From the NCBI RefSeq assembly GCF_006539185.1, contig NZ_BJMN01000056.1, positions 1 to 56,649 on the forward strand: a DNA stretch of 56,649 nucleotides, given 5' to 3'. The translations under genes were made by a program, and so were the position numbers. The notes under the pieces are model-generated. The model was given only the letters and a program-made list of their open reading frames with translations. It was not told the DNA's origin and did no database searches. Shown piece by piece: positions 8,223-16,446 of the stretch. The DNA is from Streptomyces gardneri. GTDB taxonomy: Bacteria > Actinomycetota > Actinomycetes > Streptomycetales > Streptomycetaceae. How positions within the stretch are numbered: the stretch's first letter is position 1; each line of letters begins with the position of its first letter.

Positions 8223-9197
8223 TCAGGAACCGCCGTCCACCACCCGCACCGGAAGCCCCCTCATCGCGCCGCGCAGCTCCTGCGCCAGCTCCTCGAACTC
8301 GGCGTGCCTGGCCGCCCCGGTCCGCATCGCGAGGGCGATCCTCCGCGAGGGCGCAGGTTCCGTGAAGAGCCCCGTCCACAGGGCGCTGTTACGGGCGGTC
8401 TCCACCGTCACGGCGGTGCGCGGCAGCAGGGTCACCCCGAGGCCGCCGGCCACCAGCTGGACCAGGGTGGAGAGCCCGGCGGCGGTGGTGGTGACCTCGG
8501 CGCCGTCGGTGCGGCCGGCCTCGCGGCAGATGTCGAGGGCCTGGTCACGCAGGCAGTGCCCCTCGTCAAGGAGCAGCAGCCGCAGCTCCTTGAGGGCCTC
8601 GCGCGGGATGTCGTCCCGCCCGGCCAGCGCATGCCCCTGCGGGGTGACGAGCACGAAGTCCTCGTCGAAGAGGGGCAGTTCGGTGACGCCGGGCACACCG
8701 AGCGGGACCGCGAGCAGCAGCAGGTCGAGCCGCCCGGCCGCGAGCCCCTCCAGCAGGGAGGAGGTCTGCTCCTCGTGGACCTGGAGGTCCAGGTCCGGGT
8801 AGCGCCGGTGGACAAGCCGCAGGACGGTGGGCAGCAGGTACGGGGCGACGGTCGGGATCACCCCGAGCCGCAGCACCCCGGTGAACGGCGCCTGGGCCGC
8901 CTCCGCCTCCTCCAGAAGCTCGGCGACCGCGTCGAGGACGGCCCGCGCGCGCACCGCGAGCCGCTCCCCGGCGGGCGAGAGCAGCACCTTCCGCGTCGTA
9001 CGCTCGAGGAGCTGGACACCGAGTGCCTCTTCGAGAGCCGAAACCGCGCCCGAGAGCGCGGGCTGGCTCATGCCGATGGCCGCGGCCGCATCGCGGAAGT
9101 GCAGATGCTCGGCGACCGCGGCAAAGGCTCTGAGCTGCGAAAGGCTCGGCTGCTTGCCTCGGTGCGGGCTGTACGGCGGGGTGTACGGGGACGCCAC
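8223..9197 (-). CDS. oxyR: OxyR, LysR-type peroxide sensor
   Basis: A 324-aa LysR regulator: N-terminal winged helix (PSLSQLRAFAAVAEHLHFRDAAAAIGMSQPALSGAVSALEE) and a C-terminal sensing domain holding the OxyR redox pair Cys215 and Cys224 (GHCLRDQALDIC), nine residues apart as in E. coli C199/C208. Peroxide forms the disulfide and activates target promoters. I chose GTG 9197 over in-frame upstream starts because GAAGGTGG lies just before it. It is divergent from ahpC, the classical actinomycete arrangement in which OxyR controls ahpCD and itself. Confidence 0.95.
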   Translation of the reverse strand: MASPYTPPYSPHRGKQPSLSQLRAFAAVAEHLHFRDAAAAIGMSQPALSGAVSALEEALGVQLLERTTRKVLLSPAGERLAVRARAVLDAVAELLEEAEAAQAPFTGVLRLGVIPTVAPYLLPTVLRLVHRRYPDLDLQVHEEQTSSLLEGLAAGRLDLLLLAVPLGVPGVTELPLFDEDFVLVTPQGHALAGRDDIPREALKELRLLLLDEGHCLRDQALDICREAGRTDGAEVTTTAAGLSTLVQLVAGGLGVTLLPRTAVTVETARNSALWTGLFTEPAPSRRIALAMRTGAARHAEFEELAQELRGAMRGLPVRVVDGGS

Positions 9198-9198
9198 T

Positions 9199-9215
9199 GA
9201 TAACCACCTTCGATC
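9199..9215. promoter_or_regulatory. Candidate OxyR site in the oxyR-ahpC intergenic region
   Basis: GAT-N11-ATC fits the LysR T-N11-A rule and covers the oxyR ribosome-binding region, so binding could autoregulate oxyR. A second TTGATC-type element lies nearby at about 9240-9247. Position-based inference. Confidence 0.35.
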
Positions 9216-9331
9216 AACACGACCCACTCTAGCTATTTCACTGATCAATGCACTCCGTGCCATGCTGTGAACACGTCCAACCCCCACGGAAGACCTCAAA
9301 AGGGACCCTTCCCGTTTCGCAAGGAGAGCGC

Positions 9332-9886
9332 GTGCTCACTGTCGGTGACAAGTTCCCCACCTACGACCTGACCGCCTGCGTGTCGCTGGAGAGCGGCAAG
9401 GAGTTCGAGCAGATCGACCACAAGGCCTACGAGGGCAAGTGGCGCGTGGTGTTCTTCTGGCCGAAGGACTTCACCTTCGTCTGCCCCACCGAGATCGCCG
9501 CGTTCGGCAAGCTGAACGACGAGTTCGCGGACCGCGACGCCCAGATCCTCGGCGTCTCCGGCGACTCCGAGTTCGTGCACCACGCCTGGCGCAAGGACCA
9601 CGCCGACCTGCGTGACCTGCCCTTCCCGATGCTCGCCGACTCGAAGCACGAGCTCATGAGCGACTGCGGCGTCCGGGGCGAGGACGGCTTCGCCCAGCGC
9701 GCCGTCTTCATCGTGGACCCGAACAACGAGATCCAGTTCACCATGGTGACCGCCGGCTCCGTCGGCCGTAACCCCAAGGAGGTCCTGCGGGTGCTCGACG
9801 CCCTGCAGACCGACGAGCTGTGCCCGTGCAACTGGAACAAGGGCGAGGGCACCCTCGACGCCGCCGCGCTCCTCTCCGGCGAGTAA
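9332..9886 (+). CDS. ahpC: Alkyl hydroperoxide reductase C (peroxiredoxin)
   Basis: A 184-aa typical 2-Cys peroxiredoxin that reduces hydroperoxides. The peroxidatic Cys51 is in FTFVCPTE, and the C-terminal resolving region is ELCPCNW (Cys164, Cys166). GTG 9332 is preceded by AAGGAGAGCGC; an earlier in-frame ATG at 9248 has no ribosome-binding site and adds no conserved sequence. The pair of cysteines in CPCNW is typical of actinobacterial AhpC, which is reduced by AhpD, encoded 16 bp downstream. Expression is expected to depend on OxyR. Confidence 0.96.
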   Translation: MLTVGDKFPTYDLTACVSLESGKEFEQIDHKAYEGKWRVVFFWPKDFTFVCPTEIAAFGKLNDEFADRDAQILGVSGDSEFVHHAWRKDHADLRDLPFPMLADSKHELMSDCGVRGEDGFAQRAVFIVDPNNEIQFTMVTAGSVGRNPKEVLRVLDALQTDELCPCNWNKGEGTLDAAALLSGE

Positions 9887-9902
9887 GGGCGAGTGATCTG
9901 AG

Positions 9903-10436
9903 ATGGCTCTCGACGAACTCAAGTCCGCCATACCGGACTTCGCCAAGGACCTGAAGCTGAACCTCGGTTCGGTCATCGGCAACAGCGAGCTCCCGCAGCA
10001 GCAGCTCTGGGGCACCGTGCTCGCCTGCGCGATCGCCTCGCGCTCGCCGAAGGTCCTCAAGGAGCTGGAGCCCGAGGCCCAGGCCAACCTGAAGCCCGAG
10101 GCGTACCAGGCCGCCAAGTCCGCCGCCGCGATCATGGCGATGAACAACGTCTTCTACCGGACCCGGCACCTGCTGTCGGACCCCGAGTACGGGACGATGC
10201 GCGCCGGTCTGCGGATGAACGTCATCGGCAAGCCGGGCGTCGACAAGGTCGACTTCGAGCTCTGGTCGCTGGCCGTCTCCGCGATCAACGGCTGCGGCCA
10301 GTGCCTCGACTCGCACGAGCAGGTCCTGCGCCAGGCCGGTGTCGACCGCGAGACGATCCAGGAGGCCGTGAAGATCGCCGCGGTCATCCAGGCGGTCGGC
10401 GTCACCCTCGACGCGGAAGCGGTCCTCGCCGAGTAG
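9903..10436 (+). CDS. ahpD: AhpD alkylhydroperoxidase / AhpC reductant
   Basis: A 177-aa all-helical protein with the AhpD active site: Cys131 and Cys134 in NGCGQCLDSHE, followed by His138. It re-reduces AhpC using lipoyl-enzyme-derived electrons in mycobacteria; the same role is inferred here. The length matches the family. It is cotranscribed with ahpC (16-bp gap) and followed at once by a strong hairpin. Confidence 0.96.
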   Translation: MALDELKSAIPDFAKDLKLNLGSVIGNSELPQQQLWGTVLACAIASRSPKVLKELEPEAQANLKPEAYQAAKSAAAIMAMNNVFYRTRHLLSDPEYGTMRAGLRMNVIGKPGVDKVDFELWSLAVSAINGCGQCLDSHEQVLRQAGVDRETIQEAVKIAAVIQAVGVTLDAEAVLAE

Positions 10437-10466
10437 GGCGTGACCGTCGCACGAACCGTCGTACGA

Positions 10467-10501
10467 GAAGGGCCCCGGGGCACGAAGCCCCGGGGCCCTT
10501 C
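10467..10501. terminator. Terminator after ahpCD
   Basis: A 14-bp perfect stem (10467-10480 with 10488-10501) with a 7-nt loop, 30 bp after the ahpD stop and also positioned to end the convergent gene stopping at 10519. Confidence 0.85.
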
Positions 10502-10518
10502 CGTCGTCCCCGGACGGG

Positions 10519-11265
10519 TCACTTCTTGAGCGCCGCCATGAGGGCGAGCATGTCCTGGGCCAGCGGGACCTCGACCCCGGAGAGGTCGACCTGCTTGGTC
10601 TGGCGGGTCGGTTCGTCCGTGTCCTCGTTCCAGCCGGACGTCTCGTGGAAGCTGATCGAGATCTCCACCTGGCCGTCGAGCACGCGTAGCTCGGCCCCCA
10701 TGTTGTCGTAGACGCTCAGATAGGCCTTCTCCCCCAGCCCCTCGTACGGCTCGACCTCGCCGTAGCGCCGCGCCAGGGCGTCGAACTCGGGCCCGGGGTC
10801 GGTCACCAGATGGCGGGTGTACGTGACGTCCCCGCTGTAGCCGGTCTCGGGGGGCCCGAACATCAGCGAGCACTGCGCTATCTCCAGCACCCGAGGCTCG
10901 GCCCCCTCCGCGCCGCCGACCGACCCGCTGTCGACGCCGGAGTCCGATCCGCCCTGGGAGCTGCTGTCCCATCCGCTGTCGATCGACCGCTTTCCCAGGA
11001 CTCCGACGAGCCCCTTGAGCTCCGCCGCCTCGCAGAGGCTCGCCGTGCTCTTGTACCCACGCATGTCCAGCCCCTGGTCCTGGCTCTTCTCGTACGCGTA
11101 GAGCCCGCCGGCCCACACCGCCGATGCCACGACCGCGCCGCCGAGCGCCCACAGCCAGGGGCGACGGGCCCGGGGCGGGCCCGGCGGGCCGGGTGGCGGG
11201 GTCTCGGTGAGGACCTCGGAGACGACGAAGCCCTCCCCACCGACGAGTTCCGGCTCGGATATCAC
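10519..11265 (-). CDS. Single-TM membrane protein of unknown function
   Basis: A 248-aa protein with a Pro-rich cytoplasmic N-terminus, one TM segment at about residues 38-58 (WLWALGGAVVASAVWAGGLYAY), a Gly/Ser-rich linker, and an extracytoplasmic domain that may be disulfide-linked (Cys in SLCEAAEL and AQCSLMF). The domain resembles DUF3558-like secreted domains only vaguely; I do not recognise the family. GTG 11265 overlaps the stop of the upstream AI-2E-type gene, so the two are translationally coupled and may act together. Confidence 0.75.
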   Translation of the reverse strand: MISEPELVGGEGFVVSEVLTETPPPGPPGPPRARRPWLWALGGAVVASAVWAGGLYAYEKSQDQGLDMRGYKSTASLCEAAELKGLVGVLGKRSIDSGWDSSSQGGSDSGVDSGSVGGAEGAEPRVLEIAQCSLMFGPPETGYSGDVTYTRHLVTDPGPEFDALARRYGEVEPYEGLGEKAYLSVYDNMGAELRVLDGQVEISISFHETSGWNEDTDEPTRQTKQVDLSGVEVPLAQDMLALMAALKK

Positions 11266-12749
11266 GTGTGCTGCTCCCCCTTGACGGCCACCGAGCCCGG
11301 TGCCGGGGTCGGTGCCACTGCGAACGCGGTCGCGCCGCGCGGTTCCGGTGTGCTGCGCAAGGCCTGTTCGGTGCTGTACGCGCGCAGGTAGCCGACCACC
11401 GTGTTGGAGACGGCCACCAGCGGGACGGCGACCACGGCTCCGCCGATGCCCGCGGTCAGACCGCCGGCCGCGACCGCCAGGACGACGGCCAGCGGGTGGA
11501 CCCGAACCGCCCGGCCGAGGATGAACGGCTGGAGCACATGGCCCTCGATCTGCTGCACGGCGAGGACGACGACGAGCACCATGAGCGCGGTGAACAGGCC
11601 GTTGGTGACGAGGGCGACGACGACCGCGAGGGCACCGGAGATCACCGCGCCGACCAGCGGGATGAAGGCGAACAGGAAGATGAAGACGGCGAGCGGCACG
11701 GCCATCGGCACGTCGAGGAAGTAGAGGCCGAGGCCGATGAAGACCGCGTCGATCAGGGCGACGAGCACCGTGCCGCGCACATAGGCGGTGAGGGTGCGCC
11801 AGGCGCGCGGTCCCGCGCCGGCGACGCCGGGCCGGGCCTGGGCGGGGACGAGCTTGAGCGTCCACTCCCAGACCTTCTTCCCGTCGTAGAGCAGGAAGAG
11901 CGTCGAGAACATGGCGAGCAGGATGCCGGTGATCGTCTCGACGACGACCGTGACGCCCTGGAGTCCGACCTGGGTGATCTGCTCGGCGTTGGTCCCGACG
12001 GAGTCGCTGAGGTTCTTCGCGATCCCGTTGATCTGCTGCTCGGTCACGTGGAAGGGGCTGTTGAGCAGCCCGCGCTTGAGCTCCTCGATGCCGTCCTTGA
12101 CCTGGTCGGACAGGTTGTCGATGTTGTCCATGACCTGCCAGACCACGAACCAGCCGACGAGGCCCATCACGACGAAGCCGGACACGGCGGTGACGGCGGT
12201 CGCGAGTCCGCGCGGCAGGCCCATGGTGCGGAGCCGGGCGACGGTGGGCTGGAGCAGGGCGGTGACGAGCAGCGCGGCGACGAAGGCGAGGACGACGAGC
12301 TGGACGGAGCTGATCACCTTCATCAGCACCCAGAGCGTGCCCGCGAAGACGAGGAGCCGCCAACTCGCCTCCGCCGCCACGCGCATGCCCCAGGGGATCG
12401 CGGCGGCGGGGTCAGGGCGGGCCGCGACGGCGGGCGCGTACGAGGGAGGAGCCGGTACGGAGCGTCCCGTTCCGTCCTCCTCGTCGGCCGTCGGGACCGG
12501 GGTCGCCGGAGCGGCCGCCGGGAGGGGCGGGGCGGTGTCGGCGTCCGAGGGGGCGGGCCACTCGGGTACGGGGGCGGTCGCGTCCTCACGCGGAGCGGAC
12601 GCGGTCGCGTCCCCACGCCCGGACTCGCTCTCGTACGGCGGCCCGAGCGGATCCTCGCGCTCCGCCTCGGCCCTGCGCTCGTCCAGGCGTTCGCCCATGC
12701 GGCTCAGGCCCTCACCCAGCCGCGCCAGCCATCCCGGCAGTCTCGACAT
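11262..12749 (-). CDS. AI-2E family transporter (PerM-like permease)
   Basis: A 495-aa polytopic membrane protein. The first ~115 residues are hydrophilic and rich in Pro/Ala/Asp. The rest has the two-helix pair (LLVFAGTLWVLMKVI, LVVLAFVAALLVTALLQP), a helical mid-section and a C-terminal multi-TM block (VALIDAVFIGLGLYFLDVPMAVPLAVFIFLFAFIPLVGAVISG). The family includes TqsA and various ion/metabolite exporters; the substrate is not predictable and autoinducer-2 should not be assumed. I chose ATG 12749 for its GAGGAAGCG leader. The coupled downstream gene overlaps its stop. Confidence 0.88.
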   Translation of the reverse strand: MSRLPGWLARLGEGLSRMGERLDERRAEAEREDPLGPPYESESGRGDATASAPREDATAPVPEWPAPSDADTAPPLPAAAPATPVPTADEEDGTGRSVPAPPSYAPAVAARPDPAAAIPWGMRVAAEASWRLLVFAGTLWVLMKVISSVQLVVLAFVAALLVTALLQPTVARLRTMGLPRGLATAVTAVSGFVVMGLVGWFVVWQVMDNIDNLSDQVKDGIEELKRGLLNSPFHVTEQQINGIAKNLSDSVGTNAEQITQVGLQGVTVVVETITGILLAMFSTLFLLYDGKKVWEWTLKLVPAQARPGVAGAGPRAWRTLTAYVRGTVLVALIDAVFIGLGLYFLDVPMAVPLAVFIFLFAFIPLVGAVISGALAVVVALVTNGLFTALMVLVVVLAVQQIEGHVLQPFILGRAVRVHPLAVVLAVAAGGLTAGIGGAVVAVPLVAVSNTVVGYLRAYSTEQALRSTPEPRGATAFAVAPTPAPGSVAVKGEQHT

Positions 12750-12791
12750 CGCTTCCTCTTCCCCCCGCTCGTTTTCGCAACCTACACGCAA

Positions 12792-12822
12792 GAGCCCCTC
12801 ACCGTAGGACGGTGAGGGGCTC
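12792..12822. terminator. Terminator between transglycosylase and AI-2E genes
   Basis: A 14-bp perfect stem (12792-12805 with 12809-12822) with a 3-nt loop, 22 bp past the transglycosylase stop on the minus strand. Confidence 0.85.
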
Positions 12823-12844
12823 CACGAGGTTGAGCACGCCGGTA

Positions 12845-13567
12845 CTAGTACCAGCGGTTGGCCTGCCAGAACGACCAGGCGCCACAGGGGCTGCCGTAGC
12901 GGCTGTCCATGTAGCTGAGGCCCCACTTGATCTGGGTCGCGGGGTTGGTCTGCCAGTCGGCGCCGGCCGAGGACATCTTGCTGCCCGGCAGGGCCTGCAC
13001 GAGACCGTAGGCGCCCGAAGACGGGTTGACCGCGCGGTAGTTCCAGGTGGACTCGTGGTTCACGATGTTGCTGAAGCACTGGAACTGCGAGGCCGGGATC
13101 ATCTGGCGGGCCATCGCCTTGACCTCGGCGACGGAGTAGGAGCCCTGCGCGGAGAAGCTGGAGGCGTCGCGTACCGCGGAACGGCTGGCGCGCTCGGCCT
13201 CTTCCTTCTCGCGCTCCTTGCGCTCCTCCTCGGCCTTGGCCTCGGCGGCAGCCTTGTCGGCGGCCTCCTTCTTGGCCTCGGCGTCCTTGGCGGCGCGGAG
13301 CCGGGCGTTCTCCTCCGCGGTCTTCTTCGCGGTGGCGTCGGCGGCCGCGGCCTGGACGTCGGCCTGCTCCGAGAGCGAGGAGACCTGTACCTGGGCCTGC
13401 TCACCTGCGGGGATGTCCGCCAGCAGCGTCGTGTCGGCCGCGGTGGCCTCGAAGTTGTCATCCGAAGCCTGCGCGACGTTGCCCGAGGCAACGCCGACGA
13501 CGGCGCCGACGGTGGTGACCGCAGTGGCCGAAGCCACCGCGAATCCCCGGACCGAGATCCGGCTCAC
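12845..13567 (-). CDS. Secreted lytic transglycosylase (SLT domain)
   Basis: A 240-aa exported peptidoglycan hydrolase. The signal peptide is residues 1-~35, ending in a run that includes VAQASDD. A charged Ala/Lys/Glu coiled coil follows (about 90-140), and then a C-terminal SLT/Rpf-like lysozyme-fold domain with the catalytic Glu in NHESTWNYRAVNPSSGAYGLVQ. I chose GTG 13567 because GGAAGG lies 7 nt upstream; an in-frame ATG lies 15 bp earlier (with another further up) but has no such site. The coiled coil probably ties the enzyme to a partner or to the wall. It is monocistronic, with terminators on both sides. Confidence 0.9.
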   Translation of the reverse strand: MSRISVRGFAVASATAVTTVGAVVGVASGNVAQASDDNFEATAADTTLLADIPAGEQAQVQVSSLSEQADVQAAAADATAKKTAEENARLRAAKDAEAKKEAADKAAAEAKAEEERKEREKEEAERASRSAVRDASSFSAQGSYSVAEVKAMARQMIPASQFQCFSNIVNHESTWNYRAVNPSSGAYGLVQALPGSKMSSAGADWQTNPATQIKWGLSYMDSRYGSPCGAWSFWQANRWY

Positions 13568-13870
13568 ACGGTTTCCTTCCAGCATCGCTCGCACAGGTGA
13601 CCACGCGGGCGAAATCGTGCCCCTGGCGCTGGTCTCCGACGTACTGGGTCACTGAAGACACGGGCCCGTGGTGCTGTGGGCGGCATACGGCTGACGGCTG
13701 TTGAGTTGTTCATGGGGTGTGCGCCACTGAGGGTGCACGTGTGCCGTATGCGGGGCCTGACGGAAGCAAGACTTTGCCGGACGGCGACACCGCAAGGCAA
13801 TTCTGCGTTGCGTGTGAAAGCTCACACCTCGGTGGACGCAGGTGTTTTCGGAGATACAGCGGACAGAAGT
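13568..13870. other. Intergenic leader upstream of the transglycosylase gene
   Basis: About 300 bp with no convincing gene. It holds a 9-bp inverted repeat (13683-13691 GCATACGGC with 13743-13751), 51 bp apart, in the likely 5' leader or promoter of the transglycosylase gene. I could not match it to a known riboswitch class. Confidence 0.4.
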
Positions 13871-13910
13871 GCGCCGCCCGGCTAAGCTCCTGTGCTTTGC
13901 CGGGCGGCGC
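13871..13910 (-). terminator. Terminator after the PhoH-like gene
   Basis: A 12-bp perfect stem (13871-13882 with 13899-13910) around a 16-nt loop, 37 bp beyond the minus-strand stop of the PhoH-family gene. Confidence 0.8.
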
Positions 13911-13946
13911 CAACTGCCGTACGCGTACAGAGGCGTACGAAACGGG

Positions 13947-15272
13947 TCAGATCTGACCGTCCTCCAGCATCTCGGTGACGAGCGCGGCGATCTGGGAGCG
14001 CTCGGAGCGGGTGAGGGTGACGTGGGCGAAGAGCGGATGCCCCTTCAGTTTCTCGACCACGGCGACGACTCCGTCGTACCGGCCGACCCGGAGGTTGTCG
14101 CGCTGGGCGACGTCATGGGTCAGCACGACCCGCGAATTCGCCCCGATCCGGGACAGAACGGTCAACAGGACGTTCCGCTCCAGGGACTGGGCCTCGTCCA
14201 CGATGACGAAGGCGTCGTGGAGGGAGCGGCCCCGGATGTGGGTGAGCGGCAGGACCTCCAGCATCCCGCGCCCCAGCACCTCCTCGATGACCTCGCGGCT
14301 CGCGACCGAGGACAGCGTGTCGAAGACCGCCTGAGCCCAGGGGCTCATCTTCTCCGCCTCGCTGCCCGGCAGGTAGCCGAGCTCCTGGCCGCCGACCGCG
14401 TACAGCGGACGGAAGACCATCACCTTCTGGTGCTGCCGGCGCTCCAGGACCGCCTCCAGGCCCGCGCAGAGCGCGAGCGCGGACTTGCCCGTACCGGCCC
14501 GGCCGCCCATCGAGATGATGCCGACGTCCGGGTCGAGGAGCAGATCGAGCGCGATCCGCTGCTCGGCGCTGCGGCCGTGGAGCCCGAAGGCCTCCCGGTC
14601 GCCGCGGACCAGCTTCACGTTCCCCTCGGCGGTGACCCGGCCGAGTGCCTTGCCGCGCTCGGACTGGAGCACCAGGCCCGTGTGGACCGGGAGCTCGGCG
14701 GCCTCCGGGACGTACAGCGTGCTCTGCTCGAAGAGCAGGTCCACCTGCTCGCCGGAGAGGGCGAGCTCGGTCATCCCGGTCCAGCCGTTGGCGTCCGTGA
14801 TGGCGAGCTCGGCGCGGTACTCCTCGGCGAGAAGACCGACCGAGGAGGCCTTGATGCGCAGCGGCAGGTCCTTGGAGACGACCGTGACGTCGTACCCCTC
14901 CGCCTGGAGGTTGCGCGCGACCGCGAGGATCCGTGAGTCGTTGTCCCCCAACCTGTAGCCGGCGGGCAGGATGCCGGGGTCGGAATGGTTGAGTTCGACA
15001 CGCAGGGTGCCGCCCAGCTCCCCGACGGGGAGAGGGGCGTCGAGGCGTCCGAACCTGACCCGGAAGTCGTCCAGCAGGCGCAGGGCCTGCCGGGCGAAGT
15101 AGCCGAGCTCGGGGTGATGCCGCTTGGCCTCCAACTCGGTGACCACGACGATCGGGAGCACCACTTCGTGCTCGTCGAACCGGGACACGGCGTTGGGGTC
15201 GGCCAGCAGGACGCTGGTGTCGAGAACATAGGTGCGCCGGTCGTTAAGGCGGCGCTTCGTGCTGGTCACCAC
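13947..15272 (-). CDS. PIN-domain / PhoH-family ATPase
   Basis: A 441-aa fusion. The N-terminal PIN nuclease-like domain (about 1-150) holds acidic residues in YVLDTSVLLADP, TELEAKR and DNDSRILAVA. The C-terminal PhoH ATPase (about 225-441) holds Walker A GRAGTGKSALAL and Walker B VIVDEAQSLERN. Such PhoH2-type proteins are RNA helicase/RNase candidates, and mycobacterial PhoH2 has that activity. I chose GTG 15272 as the start because it is preceded by a purine-rich tract; an ATG at 15302 would add ten residues and has poor upstream sequence. It is followed by a terminator and appears monocistronic. Confidence 0.92.
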   Translation of the reverse strand: MVTSTKRRLNDRRTYVLDTSVLLADPNAVSRFDEHEVVLPIVVVTELEAKRHHPELGYFARQALRLLDDFRVRFGRLDAPLPVGELGGTLRVELNHSDPGILPAGYRLGDNDSRILAVARNLQAEGYDVTVVSKDLPLRIKASSVGLLAEEYRAELAITDANGWTGMTELALSGEQVDLLFEQSTLYVPEAAELPVHTGLVLQSERGKALGRVTAEGNVKLVRGDREAFGLHGRSAEQRIALDLLLDPDVGIISMGGRAGTGKSALALCAGLEAVLERRQHQKVMVFRPLYAVGGQELGYLPGSEAEKMSPWAQAVFDTLSSVASREVIEEVLGRGMLEVLPLTHIRGRSLHDAFVIVDEAQSLERNVLLTVLSRIGANSRVVLTHDVAQRDNLRVGRYDGVVAVVEKLKGHPLFAHVTLTRSERSQIAALVTEMLEDGQI

Positions 15273-15496
15273 GGAAGGACAGACCCCCTCTGAAGACCCC
15301 ATAGAGGTCGGGGCGCGACGGAACCGGTGTCGCTGCGGAATGGGACCGGGCTCAGGCCTCGATGCGCGGGCCGAACCACGGCCCTCCGCTTCTCCCGTAC
15401 GTGTCCCGCACGGTCGTCCTGGTGCAAGGGGCCTCCCGGGTGGCGGTCTCCGTGCCGCTCACTTCACCAGGGATATGCCCTCGAACCACCTCTGCC

Positions 15497-15508
15497 ATGC
15501 CATGGCAT
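15497..15508. promoter_or_regulatory. Palindrome in the phoH-uppS intergenic region
   Basis: ATGCCATGGCAT is a perfect 12-bp palindrome. An ATATGCC/GGCATAT pair (15473-15479, 15504-15510) and GTGTTC-GT-GAACAC (15517-15530) lie next to it. The region is upstream of the phoH-like gene (start 15272) and downstream of uppS. No regulator can be named. Confidence 0.3.
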
Positions 15509-15556
15509 ATGACGACGTGTTCGTGAACACGAGGTGATCGGTTCCGACCGGGTCTG

Positions 15557-16318
15557 TCAGGTGCCGTAACGCCGGTGCCGGGCCGCGTAGTCGCGCAGGG
15601 CCCGCAGGAAGTCGACCTTGCGGAAGGCCGGCCAGTGCACTTCACAGAAGTAGTACTCGGAATGGGCGCTCTGCCACAGCATGAATCCGGACAGCCGCTG
15701 CTCGCCACTCGTACGGATCACCAGGTCCGGGTCGGGCTGACCGCGCGTGTAGAGGTGCTCCGAGATGTGCTCCACGTCGACGATCTCGGCGAGCTCCTCG
15801 AAGCTCGTCCCCCGCTCCGCGTGCTCCAGGAGCAGCGAGCGGACCGCGTCCGCGATCTCCTGGCGGCCGCCGTAGCCCACCGCCACGTTCACCAGTATTC
15901 CGGTGTTGGTGTGGGTGGCCTGCTCGGCCTCCTTCAGCACCGACTGGGTACGGGCGGGCAGCAGGTCCATCGTGCCGACGTGGTTGACCCGCCAGCGGCC
16001 GTCGGCGGCGAGCGCACGCACGGCGTTCTCGATGATGCCGAGCAGCGGGATCAGCTGCTCCTCGGGCCGGTTCAGGTTGTCCGTGGACAGCATCCAGAGC
16101 GTGACGACCTCGACGTCCGTCTCGGCGCACCAGCCGAGCAGCTCCTGGATCTTGTCCGCGCCCGCCTTGTGCCCCTGCTCGGGGGTCCCGCCGGACGCCT
16201 TGGCCCAGCGCCGGTTCCCGTCGAGGATGACCCCGATGTGCTTGGGCACCTGGGCATGGTCGAGGCGGCCTTCCACCCGGCGTGCGTAGAGCCCGTACAC
16301 CAGGTCGCGCAGGTTCAC
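15557..16318 (-). CDS. uppS: Isoprenyl (cis-prenyl) transferase, UppS family
   Basis: A 253-aa cis-prenyltransferase making polyprenyl diphosphate carriers from IPP for cell-wall and glycan synthesis. Catalytic Asp33 is in HIGVILDGNRRWAK. The C-terminal family signature SGEQRLSGFMLWQSAHSEYYF is intact, with WPAFRKVDFLRALRDYAARHRRYG at the end. Streptomyces usually encode two such enzymes with different chain lengths; which one this is cannot be set from sequence alone. It starts at ATG 16318 and is divergent from the aldo/keto reductase gene. Confidence 0.95.
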   Translation of the reverse strand: MNLRDLVYGLYARRVEGRLDHAQVPKHIGVILDGNRRWAKASGGTPEQGHKAGADKIQELLGWCAETDVEVVTLWMLSTDNLNRPEEQLIPLLGIIENAVRALAADGRWRVNHVGTMDLLPARTQSVLKEAEQATHTNTGILVNVAVGYGGRQEIADAVRSLLLEHAERGTSFEELAEIVDVEHISEHLYTRGQPDPDLVIRTSGEQRLSGFMLWQSAHSEYYFCEVHWPAFRKVDFLRALRDYAARHRRYGT

Positions 16319-16446
16319 TGTTCTTTACCTCTCCATGCAGCGGCGGGTCCGCCCGGCAGCGGCGGTCCGCAAGCCGCCACACTACTGCGCACGGGCGACA
16401 GGCTCCCAGCCCGGGACTGTCACAAGTCCGTGATAAGCAGAGATAC

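Noticed and set aside
5233..8379. 1048-codon minus-strand open frame
   Set aside because: It is antisense to the ABC ATPase and FtsX permease genes, which have clear motifs; the frame encodes low-complexity Arg/Gly/Ala sequence.
13568..13870. c-di-AMP (ydaO) riboswitch upstream of the transglycosylase gene
   Set aside because: Cell-wall hydrolase genes in Streptomyces often carry one, but I could not find the conserved ydaO sequence blocks; only a 9-bp inverted repeat is present.
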